In this document: positions 37,452-48,288 of the stretch, piece by piece
Layout: every line of letters begins with the position of its first letter
Position numbering within the stretch: the first letter of the stretch is position 1
From: Turbatrix aceti
Taxonomy: Eukaryota > Nematoda > Chromadorea > Rhabditida > Panagrolaimidae
Reading direction: 5' to 3'
Length of the DNA stretch: 64,000 nt
Assembly (NCBI GenBank): GCA_963969345.1
Contig: OZ017769.1
Coordinates: forward strand, 4,963,725 to 5,027,724
Translations under genes and position numbers: made by a program
The notes under the pieces: model-generated
Told to the model about the DNA's origin: nothing
The model's input: the letters and a program-made list of their open reading frames with translations, nothing else
The model's database searches: none

Positions 37452-38000
37452 ATGGGCAAGTTGACGAAAGCAGAAGAGCTCGAGCTGGCCGAGTTCCACC
37501 CGCAGATCGCGTCGACCTCGTCGAACATCTTCATCGGCACGCAGGCACTCATCGTCTCGATCTCGACCATCGTCATCTTCTACGGCATCTTCGTCATGAA
37601 TCCTCGCACCGCGTGGCCCGTCTGGACGGTATCGTCTGTGGTGACGATCGCCATCCTCGTCGCCGCGTATCGCAAAGCGACGACTGCCAACAAGGATTTT
37701 GTCAATCTCCACAACGGCCGCGCCATCGAAGCCAAGATTGCGCGCTCCATCGATGCTTCCGAAGTCAAGATCAGCCGCATCGAGCGTGATACGACGATCC
37801 GCGCGTGGAAGGCGGACGTCGTCGAGCAGCAGGCGCTCTACAAAGCCGTCTGCGATACGAATGTCGTCTACTTCATCGTCTTCCTCCTCTCCTCGCTGTA
37901 CCTCTTCCGCAATCTTCCCGTCACGATGAACAACGTCATCAGCACGGTCGGCTCTGCCGGAGCCGTTACGCTCTACACCCTCGTCAAGCACAGCGCCTGA
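37452..38000 (+). CDS. trap-3: Translocon-associated protein subunit gamma (SSR3)
   Basis: One exon of 182 residues, like human SSR3 (185). It begins MGKLTKAEELELAEFHP, close to the worm and vertebrate N-terminus, so the ATG at 37452 is preferred over the in-frame ATG 30 nt upstream. Two helices lie near residues 30-70 (IFIGTQALIVSISTIVIFYGI and WTVSSVVTIAILVA) and two near 135-175. Between them is the charged cytosolic domain (KISRIERDTTIRAWKAD). TRAP is a four-subunit complex next to the Sec61 channel in the ER that helps some proteins enter and aids their folding. The start codon directly follows TTTCAG, so the mature mRNA would have a zero-length native 5' UTR if that acceptor is used for trans-splicing. 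Confidence 0.9.
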   Translation: MGKLTKAEELELAEFHPQIASTSSNIFIGTQALIVSISTIVIFYGIFVMNPRTAWPVWTVSSVVTIAILVAAYRKATTANKDFVNLHNGRAIEAKIARSIDASEVKISRIERDTTIRAWKADVVEQQALYKAVCDTNVVYFIVFLLSSLYLFRNLPVTMNNVISTVGSAGAVTLYTLVKHSA

Positions 38001-38570
38001 AATCGTCGGCGGAAGCGGAGCCCCTTCTTTTTTTTTGTTGTTGTTTTTTTCTTTTCACGAGTCCGTCGACGGGTGACTTTTGGAGTCATACGGGCATTTT
38101 TTTGGTTTTTTTGGCTTAAAATGTAAAAAATTTGAAGAGGGAAGGCACAAATCGTGTTTTGGAATATTCTGGGCAGTGCTGCAAAAAAAAACCAAATTTA
38201 GGTACTCAGTATAAAATTTAAGGTTTTTTTATTCAACATTTTGAGTTCTTATAGGCAGTTTTTGGGTCTAAAAACTCAAAATTCAAGTTTAAATTTGATC
38301 ATAAAAATCTTAAAAAAGCACAGATAAAAAATTTGCACTTTTTCAATTTTTTTTACAAAAAAAAGTCATTTCAGTAAACAAAAATTTTTTTTCGTGTTGA
38401 GAACCCGAAATTTCCGGTACCCGATAACAGTGATTTCGGAGACATCTAAACTTAACAGTATGGCAGAGCGCATTAGATAGGCGACGTGGATTTAATTTAA
38501 CGTTAAACAAACCAAACAAAAAATTCACAGTGAACAAAAGGAGAAACCGAGATGACGCCGGAGTGGGTTT
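38001..38570. other. Convergent spacer between TRAP-gamma and proteasome beta-4
   Basis: Holds the two facing 3' UTRs; AT-rich with T runs. No clear AATAAA and no coding frame seen. Confidence 0.5.
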
Positions 38571-39317
38571 TTACGCGGGAACGACATTTTCCGTGCGCTG
38601 GACGCCTTCGCGGGTGATGACGATGAGGTCAAAGTTGCTCAGATTGCTGATGAAGCGTTTCTTCGCCTCCGCGACGCACTTCTTCACCGCCTCGATGCCC
38701 TGTTCGATGGGAAGGTCCGGGCGGTAGATCGTGTCGAGGAGCGCGTAGCAAAATCGACCGCTGAATCCGCGGAAGAGGTAGTTCTGAAAAAACACGCACC
38801 AGGTAAAAAATAATCACAAATTGGGTAAAAACAGTCAAATTGTTCCAAAAAATATATAAAACTCGACAAACCTGATTCTCGATGCCGTTTCCGAGGTAAT
38901 CGATGGACGAGAGCCAAGTTTTGCCCTCAATGTCGTCGAAGCCAGCGAGCAGCACCTCAACGCGCCAAAAGTTGCGGCTGCGCAGGTTGTCGGCAATATT
39001 CTTGCGAAGCCAAAAGTGAGTCGAAGCCGGGGAGAGCTCGTAGCCGTTGCGCATCTTGTAGAGGCTGAGATTGCGCTGCACCCAGTCGACAAAATTGGGC
39101 ACATCACCGTCTTCGCCAGTCACGCTCATGAACTGCTTGCCGCCGAGCTTGACGATCTTTTCGTGCTCTGCAAACGACCAAGAGTCGGGGTAAGCCATCC
39201 AACGAAAAGAGACTCACCCTGAGAGACGATGATGGCGCCGTGAGCAAAAGCCGACTTGTCTGCAGCCAGGACGACGTAGTCATCCGTGCGAAATCCAATC
39301 AAAAAGTGCATCGCCAT
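38571..39317 (-). CDS. pbs-4: 20S proteasome subunit beta type-2 (beta-4)
   Basis: Three exons on the minus strand: 39317-39218, 39167-38872 and 38783-38571 (202 residues; human PSMB2 has 201). The protein starts MAMHFLIGFRTDDYVVLAADKS and carries NLSLYKMRNGYELSP, the strongly conserved PSMB2 word, then NIADNLRSRNFWRVEVLLAGFDD. It lacks the N-terminal catalytic threonine, as expected for beta-4, a structural non-catalytic subunit of the 20S core ring. Codons join as G|AG at the first splice and in phase 0 at the second. Introns are about 50 and 88 nt. Confidence 0.95.
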
Positions 39318-40533
39318 CTTGAAGAACTAAAGTAAGCGTCAACAGGAGCAGACTTGAGATAAAAAAAGAAGAAACGATGTCACAAACAAAAACGATGACA
39401 AAATTCTACGAGGCAAAACGCTCCTGCATAAAATCAAGACTTTGAGCACTCTCGACACGAAAATTTTGACGCGCAAACGCGTATATCTCTCAACAAGAAG
39501 TGCGCACGCAGATTCTGAATTCGTTATTACAAACGTTAGGAAGATGTAATTGAACATTGTTGTGCGATGATACTCAATTGTTGTTTTTCTGTTAATTAGT
39601 CGATTACGATGATTGTATTGTAAAATTTCGTTTTGAATTAGCCATTTTAATCCGCGTCAATAATAAATTTATTAATTGGAAACATTGGTGAAATAGGTGC
39701 CCCGAGGAGTTCACCAGCTAGGAAAACAATGCATAGTAGGAAACGGGAGAAAGATAAGTACAATTAAACTAGTGAAAGGAGAACACACCTTTCTAAAAAA
39801 ACTACTCATCAAACACAGTGCAGGTTTCGCGGTCGCTCGCCGCGGCGAACTCGAAAATGTGTGTATAACAGTCTTCCACATATTCGATGACTGACGAAGT
39901 TGTCAAAACAGAAGATCTTCGCCGTTGATTTTGCTGCAAAACCATTGTCATCGGATCTCCAAATTTATCTACTCCGGCGTCATTTATTGTAATATTGAAG
40001 TATTGTTTGTTGATTTTTTTATAATTGTATTTACATTTACTTGATCGATGATGGTAAAATCAATACGCATGTAAGAAATTTGGCACCCTAATGCCTTGAA
40101 ACTGATTTTCAAAAAAATCAAAATCGAGCGAATAGTCTGGCTAAAAGTGACATCTGCTGTCTCATGCGCCCGCACGGACGCACGTCCTATAACCTGAGTG
40201 AATCAAATGGATACACGGACATGCATTTGTCACGCGTGCGTATCAGCGCGATTTTGTATTGATTGCTTTTCACGGGTGGAAGCATTACGGTAAATCTCAT
40301 TACCGATTTTCCCTGATGCCTTGCCTAACTTGGTACTCGAAAAAGATGATCTGAACGGGCAGAGATTTTGAAGAAGCCATAACTGTGTGCGCACTCGTTG
40401 AACTTTTCGTGTCGAAAGTTGATGTCAACCACGCACGTTTTTTCACTGAATGTTTGCAATCTGCTTGTGACTCGAATCTCGATCATTTCACTTTTTTGCC
40501 GCTTATTTATTCGTGTTTTCGTATTTGTGTGTG
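39318..40533. other. Spacer between proteasome beta-4 and glycosylasparaginase
   Basis: Both neighbours are on the minus strand, so this holds the beta-4 promoter and the 3' UTR of the asparaginase gene, with its poly(A) signal at 40506-40511 on the minus strand. No exon seen. Confidence 0.5.
40506..40511 (-). terminator. Poly(A) signal of the glycosylasparaginase gene
   Basis: AATAAA on the minus strand, about 23 nt after the stop codon. Confidence 0.6.
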
Positions 40534-41684
40534 TTATGGTTTTTCGCGTTTGAAGCATTTAACCTTAAAAAGGCGAACTGTGCCGTTGTTTGGAGCGACG
40601 ACGGAGTAGGGAAATGTCGGAAATCCGTTGCAAGCAGCCCCATATTGACCATTTTTGTTAGCCACGATGACTGCTCCCATGAAATCTGGATACCATTTTT
40701 TTATGCGTCGGATAGCGATTTCTGCTGCTTTTCGGGGCCTGACACCGGTTCGCATGGCTTCCACCGCGATTAGACTGCAAACGCGCGTGAAATTGAGGGT
40801 TTTTATGATCTATTATTCGTTTACCTGGGCAAAAAGCGCATCATAATGTCGCCGTCACCGGTGCCGGCCGCTGCACCAACGTCATTGTCGACATAGGCAC
40901 CTGCACCTGGGATTGGGCTGTCACCAACGCGGCTGAAAAGAAGGTTTTTATATTTTTGGGTCAATTTTAAGGTTTCTTACCCCGGAACTTTTGTTTTAGC
41001 GCCGTTGGTTGACGTCCCAGCGGAGATGTCACCATTTTGGTCGATTACGATGAGTCCAATGGTGTCATGGTTGCCGGGCCCGATTTTACGATCCATGTTT
41101 TTTGTCTCAGTTGGCTGGTCCAGGGGTTTATAGGGACCGCAACTCGCATGGGGGTCAGGTTCTACGTTCTGTCTGTAGTTGGGCTGGCAGCTATTGTGTC
41201 GCCATTGCTCATGCTGGTTCCACGAAAAGTTGGTCGTCAGCGACTGCTCAAGGAAGCCCATGCCAATGGCAAACTCCGTAGCTTGGCTGCCAGCGAGGAA
41301 GGAGTGCTCGGTGTAGTTCATGACTGCCCACGCGACGCGCGCTGCGGATCGGATGCGTCGGAGGGCTCCGACGGCACCCATGCGGTAGCCAGGACCGTCT
41401 AGAACCATGGCATCGAGTGTAGTTTCCCCATTTTCGTCGGGAGAGCCACCGTAGCCGACGGTCGTGTCGCACTGCTCAGCTTCGCATTCTGAGAGGCCTT
41501 CTACCAGGGCCCAGAGTCGACGATCGGGGGCCAGGGAAAGGCTGTCCCAGGCTCGTTGTGCCGCTTTTTGGAATTGCGGAGTGCCCCAGGTGGACACTAC
41601 CAGGGGAAGGGATTTGCCGTCGGTGAATGAGAATTTCAGGGCGAGTATAGAAACCAGGAAAGTCGACAGATGGAGAGCACGCAT
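40534..41684 (-). CDS. AGA: Lysosomal glycosylasparaginase (N4-(beta-N-acetylglucosaminyl)-L-asparaginase)
   Basis: Three minus-strand exons: 41684-40981, 40932-40825 and 40774-40534 (350 residues; human AGA has 346). A signal peptide ([15 protein letters not shown]) opens the protein. [18 protein letters not shown] and [19 protein letters not shown] are family words. The self-cleavage site is [10 protein letters not shown]: the bond between Asp and Thr is cut and the Thr becomes the N-terminal nucleophile of the beta chain. Substrate-binding parts follow: [16 protein letters not shown] and [17 protein letters not shown]. The enzyme cleaves the GlcNAc-Asn link during lysosomal breakdown of N-glycoproteins. 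A cytosine-rich alpha-chain region ([14 protein letters not shown]) keeps the cysteines. An in-frame acceptor-like TTGCAG lies a few bases before the ATG. Confidence 0.95.
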
Positions 41685-41739
41685 TTTAGTTTACTGCAAC
41701 TGATGTGTTACAATTTTTGGTGAGCATTGATGGCAGGGT

Positions 41740-41880
41740 TTTCGACCGCTCCTGAAATCGCTCCGCTCCTGAGCGGGAGCGGAGCGAACGCAAAAAAAAG
41801 TAAAATTAAAGGAACGGGAGCGGAGCGAGCGGCGGATAAGGAAAAAAATAAGGAGCGGATGCGGAGCGAGCGGTACAAAA
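41740..41880. repeat. GGGAGCGGAGCG-rich repeat patch
   Basis: Reiterates GGAGCGGAGCGAGCGG-like strings, first in inverted form (CGCTCCGCTCC) and then direct, separated by A-rich spacers. It resembles a small foldback element. Confidence 0.65.
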
Positions 41881-42064
41881 GGTCAAATTAGAAAACCCTG
41901 ATTGATAGCCATTTTGAAAAAGTATTATATAATGGTCGCCGTGTAAACAAAAGTGGAATTCCTGAGACTAAATGAGGGGTGATTTTTGCACTTTTATGAC
42001 AGGGTTGCAACCTGCAACCAAGGTGTGGCGTTTTGTGTAGCGCAAAAATGATAATTTGAACTCG

Positions 42065-42360
42065 TATAAGATTTTGATGTCGTGTAGAAGGCGATGTCGT
42101 GTACTACACGACGTCGCCTGGCGTGTAGGTTTGAAAGCTACACGACGACACGAGGCGAGCTACACGACACGACGTTTAGGAAGGTTTCAAGGCAAAGTTT
42201 GCCCTCAATTTCTATAAGAATGATAACACGTGGAACTTTCTTGGATACAATAAAAAAAAGACGCAATATGCCGTCTCGTGTCGTGTAACATCTACACGAG
42301 GCGACGTCGTGTAGCACACGACGATCGTGTCGTGTAAGCAAATTCAAAACTACACGACAC
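42065..42360. repeat. Foldback element built from CTACACGAC / GTCGTGTAG
   Basis: Inverted and direct copies of CTACACGACG and GTCGTGTAG crowd both ends of a 300-bp block, with a unique centre (about 42180-42270). The ends can pair over long stretches (for example GGCGACGTCGTGTAG against CTACACGACGTCGCC). It looks like a non-autonomous foldback transposon or MITE. Confidence 0.65.
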
Positions 42361-42371
42361 GTAGGGTTTCA

Positions 42372-42475
42372 GCCCCCTCGTCCGCGCGGGGATCCCCTCG
42401 GGGGTGACCCCGCGACCCCCGTCCTCGTCAGATCCCGTCCCCGATGGGGGTAAAATTCCCCGTCCCCGACGCTGT
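42372..42475. repeat. GC-rich palindromic patch
   Basis: C-rich and G-rich blocks (CCCCTCGGGGGTGACCCCG, then CCCGTCCCCGATGGGGG, then TTCCCCGTCCCCGAC) can pair with each other. It directly follows the CTACACGAC element and may be a separate small element. Confidence 0.5.
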
Positions 42476-42559
42476 ACTTTAGAAAGGTTGCAACTTGTAA
42501 ACTTTCTGATAGGGTACCCGAAATAAATATTTGCGTACGATGGAAATTAGCTTCATCAA

Positions 42560-42598
42560 AGCAATGCTAGAACGAATTTATATCGTTCTAGCATTGCT
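42560..42598. repeat. Perfect 16-bp hairpin upstream of COX6C
   Basis: AGCAATGCTAGAACGA (42560-42575) is followed after a 7-nt AT loop by its exact reverse complement (42583-42598). It ends about 94 nt before the COX6C start codon. Confidence 0.85.
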
Positions 42599-42691
42599 CG
42601 AGGTTTTATATCGCTTTTTTTCGTGCCGGTCATTTTTCTTACTTTTGAGCGCGTAAATTTAAGCCGACTTGTTTTTCCAGGAAAAGCCAAC

Positions 42692-44795
42692 ATGTCGACG
42701 CCTCCGGTTTTGCTGCGCAACATCCTCCACAAGAAGGCCAAGCGCTTCATTCTCGCGAGCCTCGTTGTCAGCGTTGGCACGACGGTCGCTTTCAACCTTT
42801 TCTACGTCTATCCTCGCCATCTCAAGTACGAGGAGTTCTTCGCGTAAGTCTTCCTTTCTTTCTTTTCTTTCTTCCCGAGGCCAAATTTCGCGATCAGGGG
42901 CTCACGTGAACGATATTTCTTTTTTTTTTGATTTCTGTGAGCATTGGTTTATGCTACGCTACAGAAAACCCAGCGCCTGTGTTGGTTGGGTGTTCGGGGA
43001 ATGCGAAGTGGCACGGATTGCATTTTGCCTGTCTGGACTGTCTATAGAATGGATTGTTTATGCTCTCCGGCGATGTTTTGTATTATATTTATCAAAATGA
43101 TCGCTTTCCCATCATTCATCGGAGTTGCCTGTTTATCCAGGCCGCCAATGATTGTGAGCTCTTTTTGCACAATCGGAGTTGGTTGACCAGCGGCGATGGT
43201 TTTGTTTTGAGAAAAAAATAGAAAGGAGAGATGAACAATCAGATGATGATGACGATGGGCTGCAGCGATAAAGGCACGTCGCCACCGGCCTCGTGACTGA
43301 CTGAACTGTCACGCAGGCAGGCACAGGTACGGTGCGTTGGGACTCCCCCCCTCACGCTGTGTTATCTGATTTTGAGTACTTTGAAGTAGTTTTTCTCCAA
43401 TTTACCGGGCAAGGCAATGAATCAATTTTGATTGCAACGTGCGTGCGTGCGCAGGCAGAATAATGACCAGGCCAAATTGGTTGCTACCACCACCGCAGCT
43501 GGAGCTACCGATCATAAACAGGAAGTTTGTGAGACTTTTTGTCGCTTGAAACGTATACTTCCTTCAGGGGACTAGGTTTTTTGTTTTGAAAGAAGCCTAC
43601 GAACCGGTGTGCGATGTTTGTTGACTGGTTGTGAGTGGAGGGTGTGGACGTGACCAATTGGGCTGTATCTCTCTTTTTTTTCTATTAAAATACTTTTGCC
43701 GTTAAAATCCATACTGCAGTGGAAGAAATGAAAACACGGAGACTTTTGCAGGCGAAAAGTAAATTGGCCCACGCGCGGACGGACTGTTTTTGGATTTTCA
43801 ACAAAAAAAATTGATTGATTTTTTTGACGGGATTTTCTACAAAGTGCGGAGGGATTTTCGCATGAGTGCAGATGACAACTGGTTTTAACGACAATACACG
43901 CATAATAATGGCGCTGGCTGCGAATCATGCGTCATTGCGAATCAGGAAAAGGAAAGGAATAGGGTTTGCATGCGCTCGCGCAGGGTCACGGCACCGAGAC
44001 GGCGGTTGGACAAGACAAGAGTCCTCTTGCGGTTCCCGGCGGTGACCTTGGAGAAGAGAAACCGTAGACCAATCAGGGGCTGTAGACTATTTAAAAAAGG
44101 AACGTGCTCGATTTAGCGTTTACCGCCTGCGGCACGGATGGACCATAGATCGAAAGTTACGCACGCGTGTGCGCCTTAGCTTTTGTGTGTCACCTCTGAT
44201 CCATGCGATAGGAAAGAAAAACACGCACTTGTTAAAAACAAAGAGACAAACAGTTGTTATTGACTGCCCTCTTTGGTGATCCAATTTTTGAATGAGATCG
44301 CTCACCCAGAATTGAATTGATGTCATCGATCATAGTGATGACGATGTTTGTTCTGTCTTGCAAATCAAAATCTTGCGCATGCCTGAGTCATCAAAACAGC
44401 AGGAGTATATCAGATAATCGATCAGAGCGAAACACGTGGTGGTCATTGATACCTTAGAGCGCGGTGTGCCAATGCGCAAGTGTTATTGTCTGGGTTAGAA
44501 TTGATTTATCGTCAAAATTAATCCAGATGAGAACTCGGATCAATAATTCATACGAAATAATGGGGGATACGAGTTTTGTTTTGGATAAATTGATTCGATT
44601 TAAATTTGGGGATTCCGGAAAAATCTCTTTTGCACAAAATGTGACTGACAGCTTCTGTTTTTTTTCAGGAAGTACGACCCGTACACCCGGATGCGTGAAA
44701 TCTGTGCTGCCAACAAGGGCTACATGCACACGTGCCCGCACGAACTCGCCAAGCTCTACGAGGAGAAGGGCAAGCCCATCGCTCCCCTGGAATAG
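42692..44795 (+). CDS. cox-6C: Cytochrome c oxidase subunit 6C
   Basis: Two exons: 42692-42843 and 44669-44795 (92 residues), split GC|G across a 1.8-kb intron. A matrix-facing basic head (LLRNILHKKAKR) leads to one membrane helix (FILASLVVSVGTTVAFNLFYV), then FFAKYDPYTRMREICAANKG, which fits the family's FYxxYDxMKDFEEMRKAG. This is the COX6C layout. The C-terminus is about 20 residues longer than the human one and adds two cysteines (CAANKG and TCPHEL), a worm-type variation. It is a nuclear-encoded subunit of complex IV in the inner mitochondrial membrane. The acceptor TTTTTCCAG just before the ATG suits trans-splicing. The intron is large for so small a gene. Confidence 0.82.
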
Positions 44796-45093
44796 GGCGA
44801 TTTCTGACTCCTAGGCATCATGCAAGCGGTCCATCCAATCACCTCGGATGACGGACCTTGTGTTTTTTTCAATTCTTCTCTCTTCACCGTCTTCGATCGT
44901 GATTTCATTTCACCGCTCGAGATAAACTTAGAACTGTTCCGTGGTCCGCGGGGGCCGTACACGTATATACTTGGATGCGGAGGAAGGGTGGGTCGGAGTG
45001 ACACGGGACAGGGCACGCGACCTAGCTGCGGGGAGAGGAGCGAGAAGCAGTAGCGGGATCGGGCTATGTACACGGCGCAGGCGACGACACGCT

Positions 45094-48000
45094 TCAGTGC
45101 GAGAGGCAGAGACCGCCGAGGTGGCCGGATGGCGGAGAGCAGAGGTCGAAGGAAGGCGAGTCGGCCGGCTCCTCGAGGGCAATCGAGTACTGAAGCTGCT
45201 TCGCGCACAGCCAGCTGTAGTAGTTGTCAAATTCGATTATGTCTGAAAAAAACAGAGCTTGTATGCAAACATGAATAACAAAAAAAAAAGATGGCCTACA
45301 TCGACCGGGCTGTTCGCAGTGCAGCGATCCGCTGATAGGCACCTGACTGCACTCGAGTCTGATGTACGGGAAGACGGTTTCCATCTCGTCGAGGGTATTG
45401 GCGCCATCCGTAGTGTCGTGGTAGATCGCGAAGCCGATGTCGTCTTCTTCTGTCATGTAGCGCCAGCTGAAACAAAAAAAACAACGTTTAGTAGTGTTAT
45501 CGTAAGCCCAAGAGGGTCTCAAGACGATTTATATATATTTCGCGGCGAGATTTACAGTTCAGTTTTACAGATACGTATCGTTATGATCGTAAACCCAGTG
45601 GGTCTCAGCACGATCAATATTTCCTTTCGAGATTTGCGGCGAGTTTTATAATAGTACAGTTCCGCATTACAATATGTATCGTATCGTAACGATACACATG
45701 TTATTTACACTTTTTGTCTACATCCGTCATTTGTACTTTTGCAATCGTCAATTGTTCGGGTCCCTGAGATTATTTTTAGTGTTTCTCGTAAATAGCTCGC
45801 TCCTACGTGTCACACGGGGACATCGGTGACAACGATGACAAAGTGTGCTGTCGTGCGCCGCCTGCCTAGCCCCCCTTCCTTCCTTTTTCCAACCAGGCGC
45901 GCAATAACATCTGGTAAGAAGTCTTCCTGCACGGCGACTGACTGTCCTGATGCCTGCCTGCGTGCACAAAGTCCCGCAGGAGTTCTTCATCTCGCGACCG
46001 GGGGCGGTGGCGGTAGCGATGACGACGTGTTGTGCAATTCCGAGAGCAACACGCTACCTACCCTTGACGGGGGCTGGCTGGCAGAGTTGGAGTTGATCGG
46101 TCAGAAGAGCAACAACATCACCACCATCTAATCAGGATAGATCGGAAGCGAGCGAAGGAAGAAACAAACCCGTGCCGATTGAATGAAGTGATCACACACG
46201 CAAACACCCAAAATAATGACAATTCTATTTTTTGTCAAACCAGAAGGGTATAAAAAACACAGAAGACTGAAAGCACGCAATCTAGGCGGTTGCGGTTGTA
46301 TCGTGAACTGGAACAACCGCAACTGCCTATTGCGATTGAGGAACTACTATAAAGACGGTTTTTGACGGATCGAAGAACAGGGAAAGCCTACGATACCAAA
46401 GATCCCTGCTTTTACATTTTTTTGCCTAGTGTTATTTTTGCTTCTCGGCCCCTCAAAATGTTTTTCGTTGAAACCCTGTGAAAGCTGCGAAAAAGCAAAA
46501 ACATGCCACATATCATTTTGACTTGTAAAAAGTTTTTTTTAGCATTCATCTCTTCAAAGCTGCTGACTGAGTCATAACGAACAAGCAATCACCAGGCCAG
46601 GCCGATTGTTGTTGACCGTCTCCTTGGCGTCACGGGGACGACGTCGTGCAGAAAGAGATCGTACACGGTCGCCTGGCTGTATTCGTGTTCGTGCGCGATG
46701 CGGAGCAACAACCATCTCGTGATGTCCGCAGCAAACGAAATAAACGAACGAACGCGATCGATTCAATTCTTCTTTTTTTTTCACGCGCAAACAAGCATCC
46801 TCCCCAAGTTCAAGATGCAAAACGCAAAAAATAAAAAATAAAGAAGAGCGATTAAAAAAAACTTGCCTGATCTTGGAGTTGGCCTTGACTTTGACTTCAA
46901 TCAGGTGTTTGTCGCCTGCGTAGACGGTGGTGAGCTGATCAAAGTTGACATCGGCCCGGTCTTGGTAGTAGCTGTCGGGCACGGGTCCCAGACCGTAGCG
47001 GATCTTGGAGGGACATTTTGGATCACCGTTATCATCGCACATCCGACCGCCCCAGTGCCGAGGCCAGGCGTCGAGGTCGACGTACTCTTCCAGGGCACTC
47101 TGCCACTCGCCCTCGTTGGGCATGTCGATGAGCTGCTGGATGGACTCGCTGAGGAAGGGCGTCATGCTGTTGAACGCGACCCGCGCCATGTGAGGGGCGC
47201 GGAGGATGAGGATCTTGCGCAGGACCAGTGGGTAGTGCTCCTGGAAGAGGACGACCAGCGTCGTGAAGGCAGAAGCAAACTGCTTGGAGCTGTAGTGGGC
47301 CGACGTGATGTGGTCGAGGTCGAAGACGAGCATCATCTGCTCAAAAGCTCGGCCCGACTGCTTGGCGCGCTCGTTGCAGAGCGCGAGGCCCTTCTCGATG
47401 GCTGCGAGGCTGAATTTGATGTAATCCTTGGACTCGACGGAGCGCAGCATGCCTGAAAACGGATGGAAAGCGGTCAAGTTGCTCCTGCTTTTTTTGGACG
47501 CTCCGCAGAGATCGTACACACTTGGTAATCCACTTAAGACCCTCGGCGGAACCGGTTCTGCAGCGAAAAATCGATCGTATTCCAGGGAGCGCTGGTGTTG
47601 TTCTGTGCATGTTTTGTGCTCCTCAGAAACTCTCTTCTCTCTTCGGTATCGAAATTTTCATGCGTAATTTTGTTTTGCACATCATACATCCATTTTGGCT
47701 GGTCGTTGATCTCTCTCTTTTTCCTCTACGACGCGCGGACCGGACCAGCCCCGTGTTTTTTTGGGATTGTTTTCAATCAGGCGCGCAGGTTGAAACCGCA
47801 GGCCGCACGCGGCGATCGACGGACGCGTGCATGCATCAAGGTCGGCCACGGCCAATGAATGCGGTGGTGGCCTTTGCTCAAGGTCCCGGCCCCGGCCCGA
47901 GCGCGCGAGGCGATCCAAGGTTATCCCGCGCCCATTCGTTCGTTCCTAGGAAATATTGTTTTCACTCACCATCGACGTCCATGTTTCCGAGGAGTGACAT

Positions 48001-48288
48001 GAGGACAGGATTGCCTTCGCGGTCAGCGAGGAAGCCGTAGCCGCAGTACTTCTCGAGGATCTCAGGCGGCGTCCACGCGTCGACGCCGTCGAGTTGCCAA
48101 GCTTTGCGGAAGACCATGTTTTTCTTGAGCGCTTCGGCAGCTTCGCTGAAGTGTCCGTTTCGTGAGCGTAGCCATCGCAGGACGTAGGCGTCGTCGACTG
48201 CGTCTAGCTTGGGCACGTAGGTGCGGAGAGCCGCGATGGACTCCATCTCCTGCGCTGTGACGGGCCGTGAGCCGACAGTGTTGGGCAT
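45094..48288 (-). CDS. CRAL-TRIO and GOLD domain lipid-transfer protein (Sec14-like)
   Basis: Four minus-strand exons: 48288-47970, 47452-46867, 45466-45300 and 45242-45094 (406 residues). The CRAL-TRIO N-domain includes DDAYVLRWLRSRNGHFSEA. The lipid-binding lobe includes MMLVFDLDHITSAHYSS and ILRAPHMARVAFNSMTPFL. The following PSKIRYGLGPVPDSYY and VYAGDKHLIEV lead to a GOLD domain whose beta strands continue across the 1.4-kb intron (SWRYMTEEDDIGFAIYH, then IIEFDNYYSWLCAKQLQYSI). The order matches SEC14L proteins and the nematode CTG family, which bind lipids and act at Golgi or endosomal membranes. Intron 2 starts with GC (AG|GCAAGT), which keeps the frame. An acceptor-like CCAG sits immediately before the ATG. 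Confidence 0.88.
45498..45670. repeat. Diverged direct duplication in the CRAL-TRIO/GOLD intron
   Basis: Two units of about 80-90 bp (from 45498 and from 45581) share ATCGTAA-CCC, GGGTCTCA, ACGAT, GCGGCGAG and an ACAGTTC end. Each can form a small stem with ATCGT at one end and ACGAT at the other. Confidence 0.55.

Larger units (their letters stand above)
41685..42691. other. Divergent promoter region packed with foldback repeats
   Basis: Lies between the asparaginase gene (minus) and COX6C (plus). It holds three separate repeat patches (41740-41880, 42065-42360, 42372-42475) and a perfect hairpin at 42560-42598. An acceptor (TTTTTCCAG) ends 11 nt before the COX6C ATG. Confidence 0.6.

Noticed and set aside
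46572..46866. Unspliced extension of CRAL-TRIO/GOLD exon 2
   Set aside because: The frame stays open but turns into Arg-rich noise. Using the GC donor at 46866 restores the GOLD domain in exon 3.
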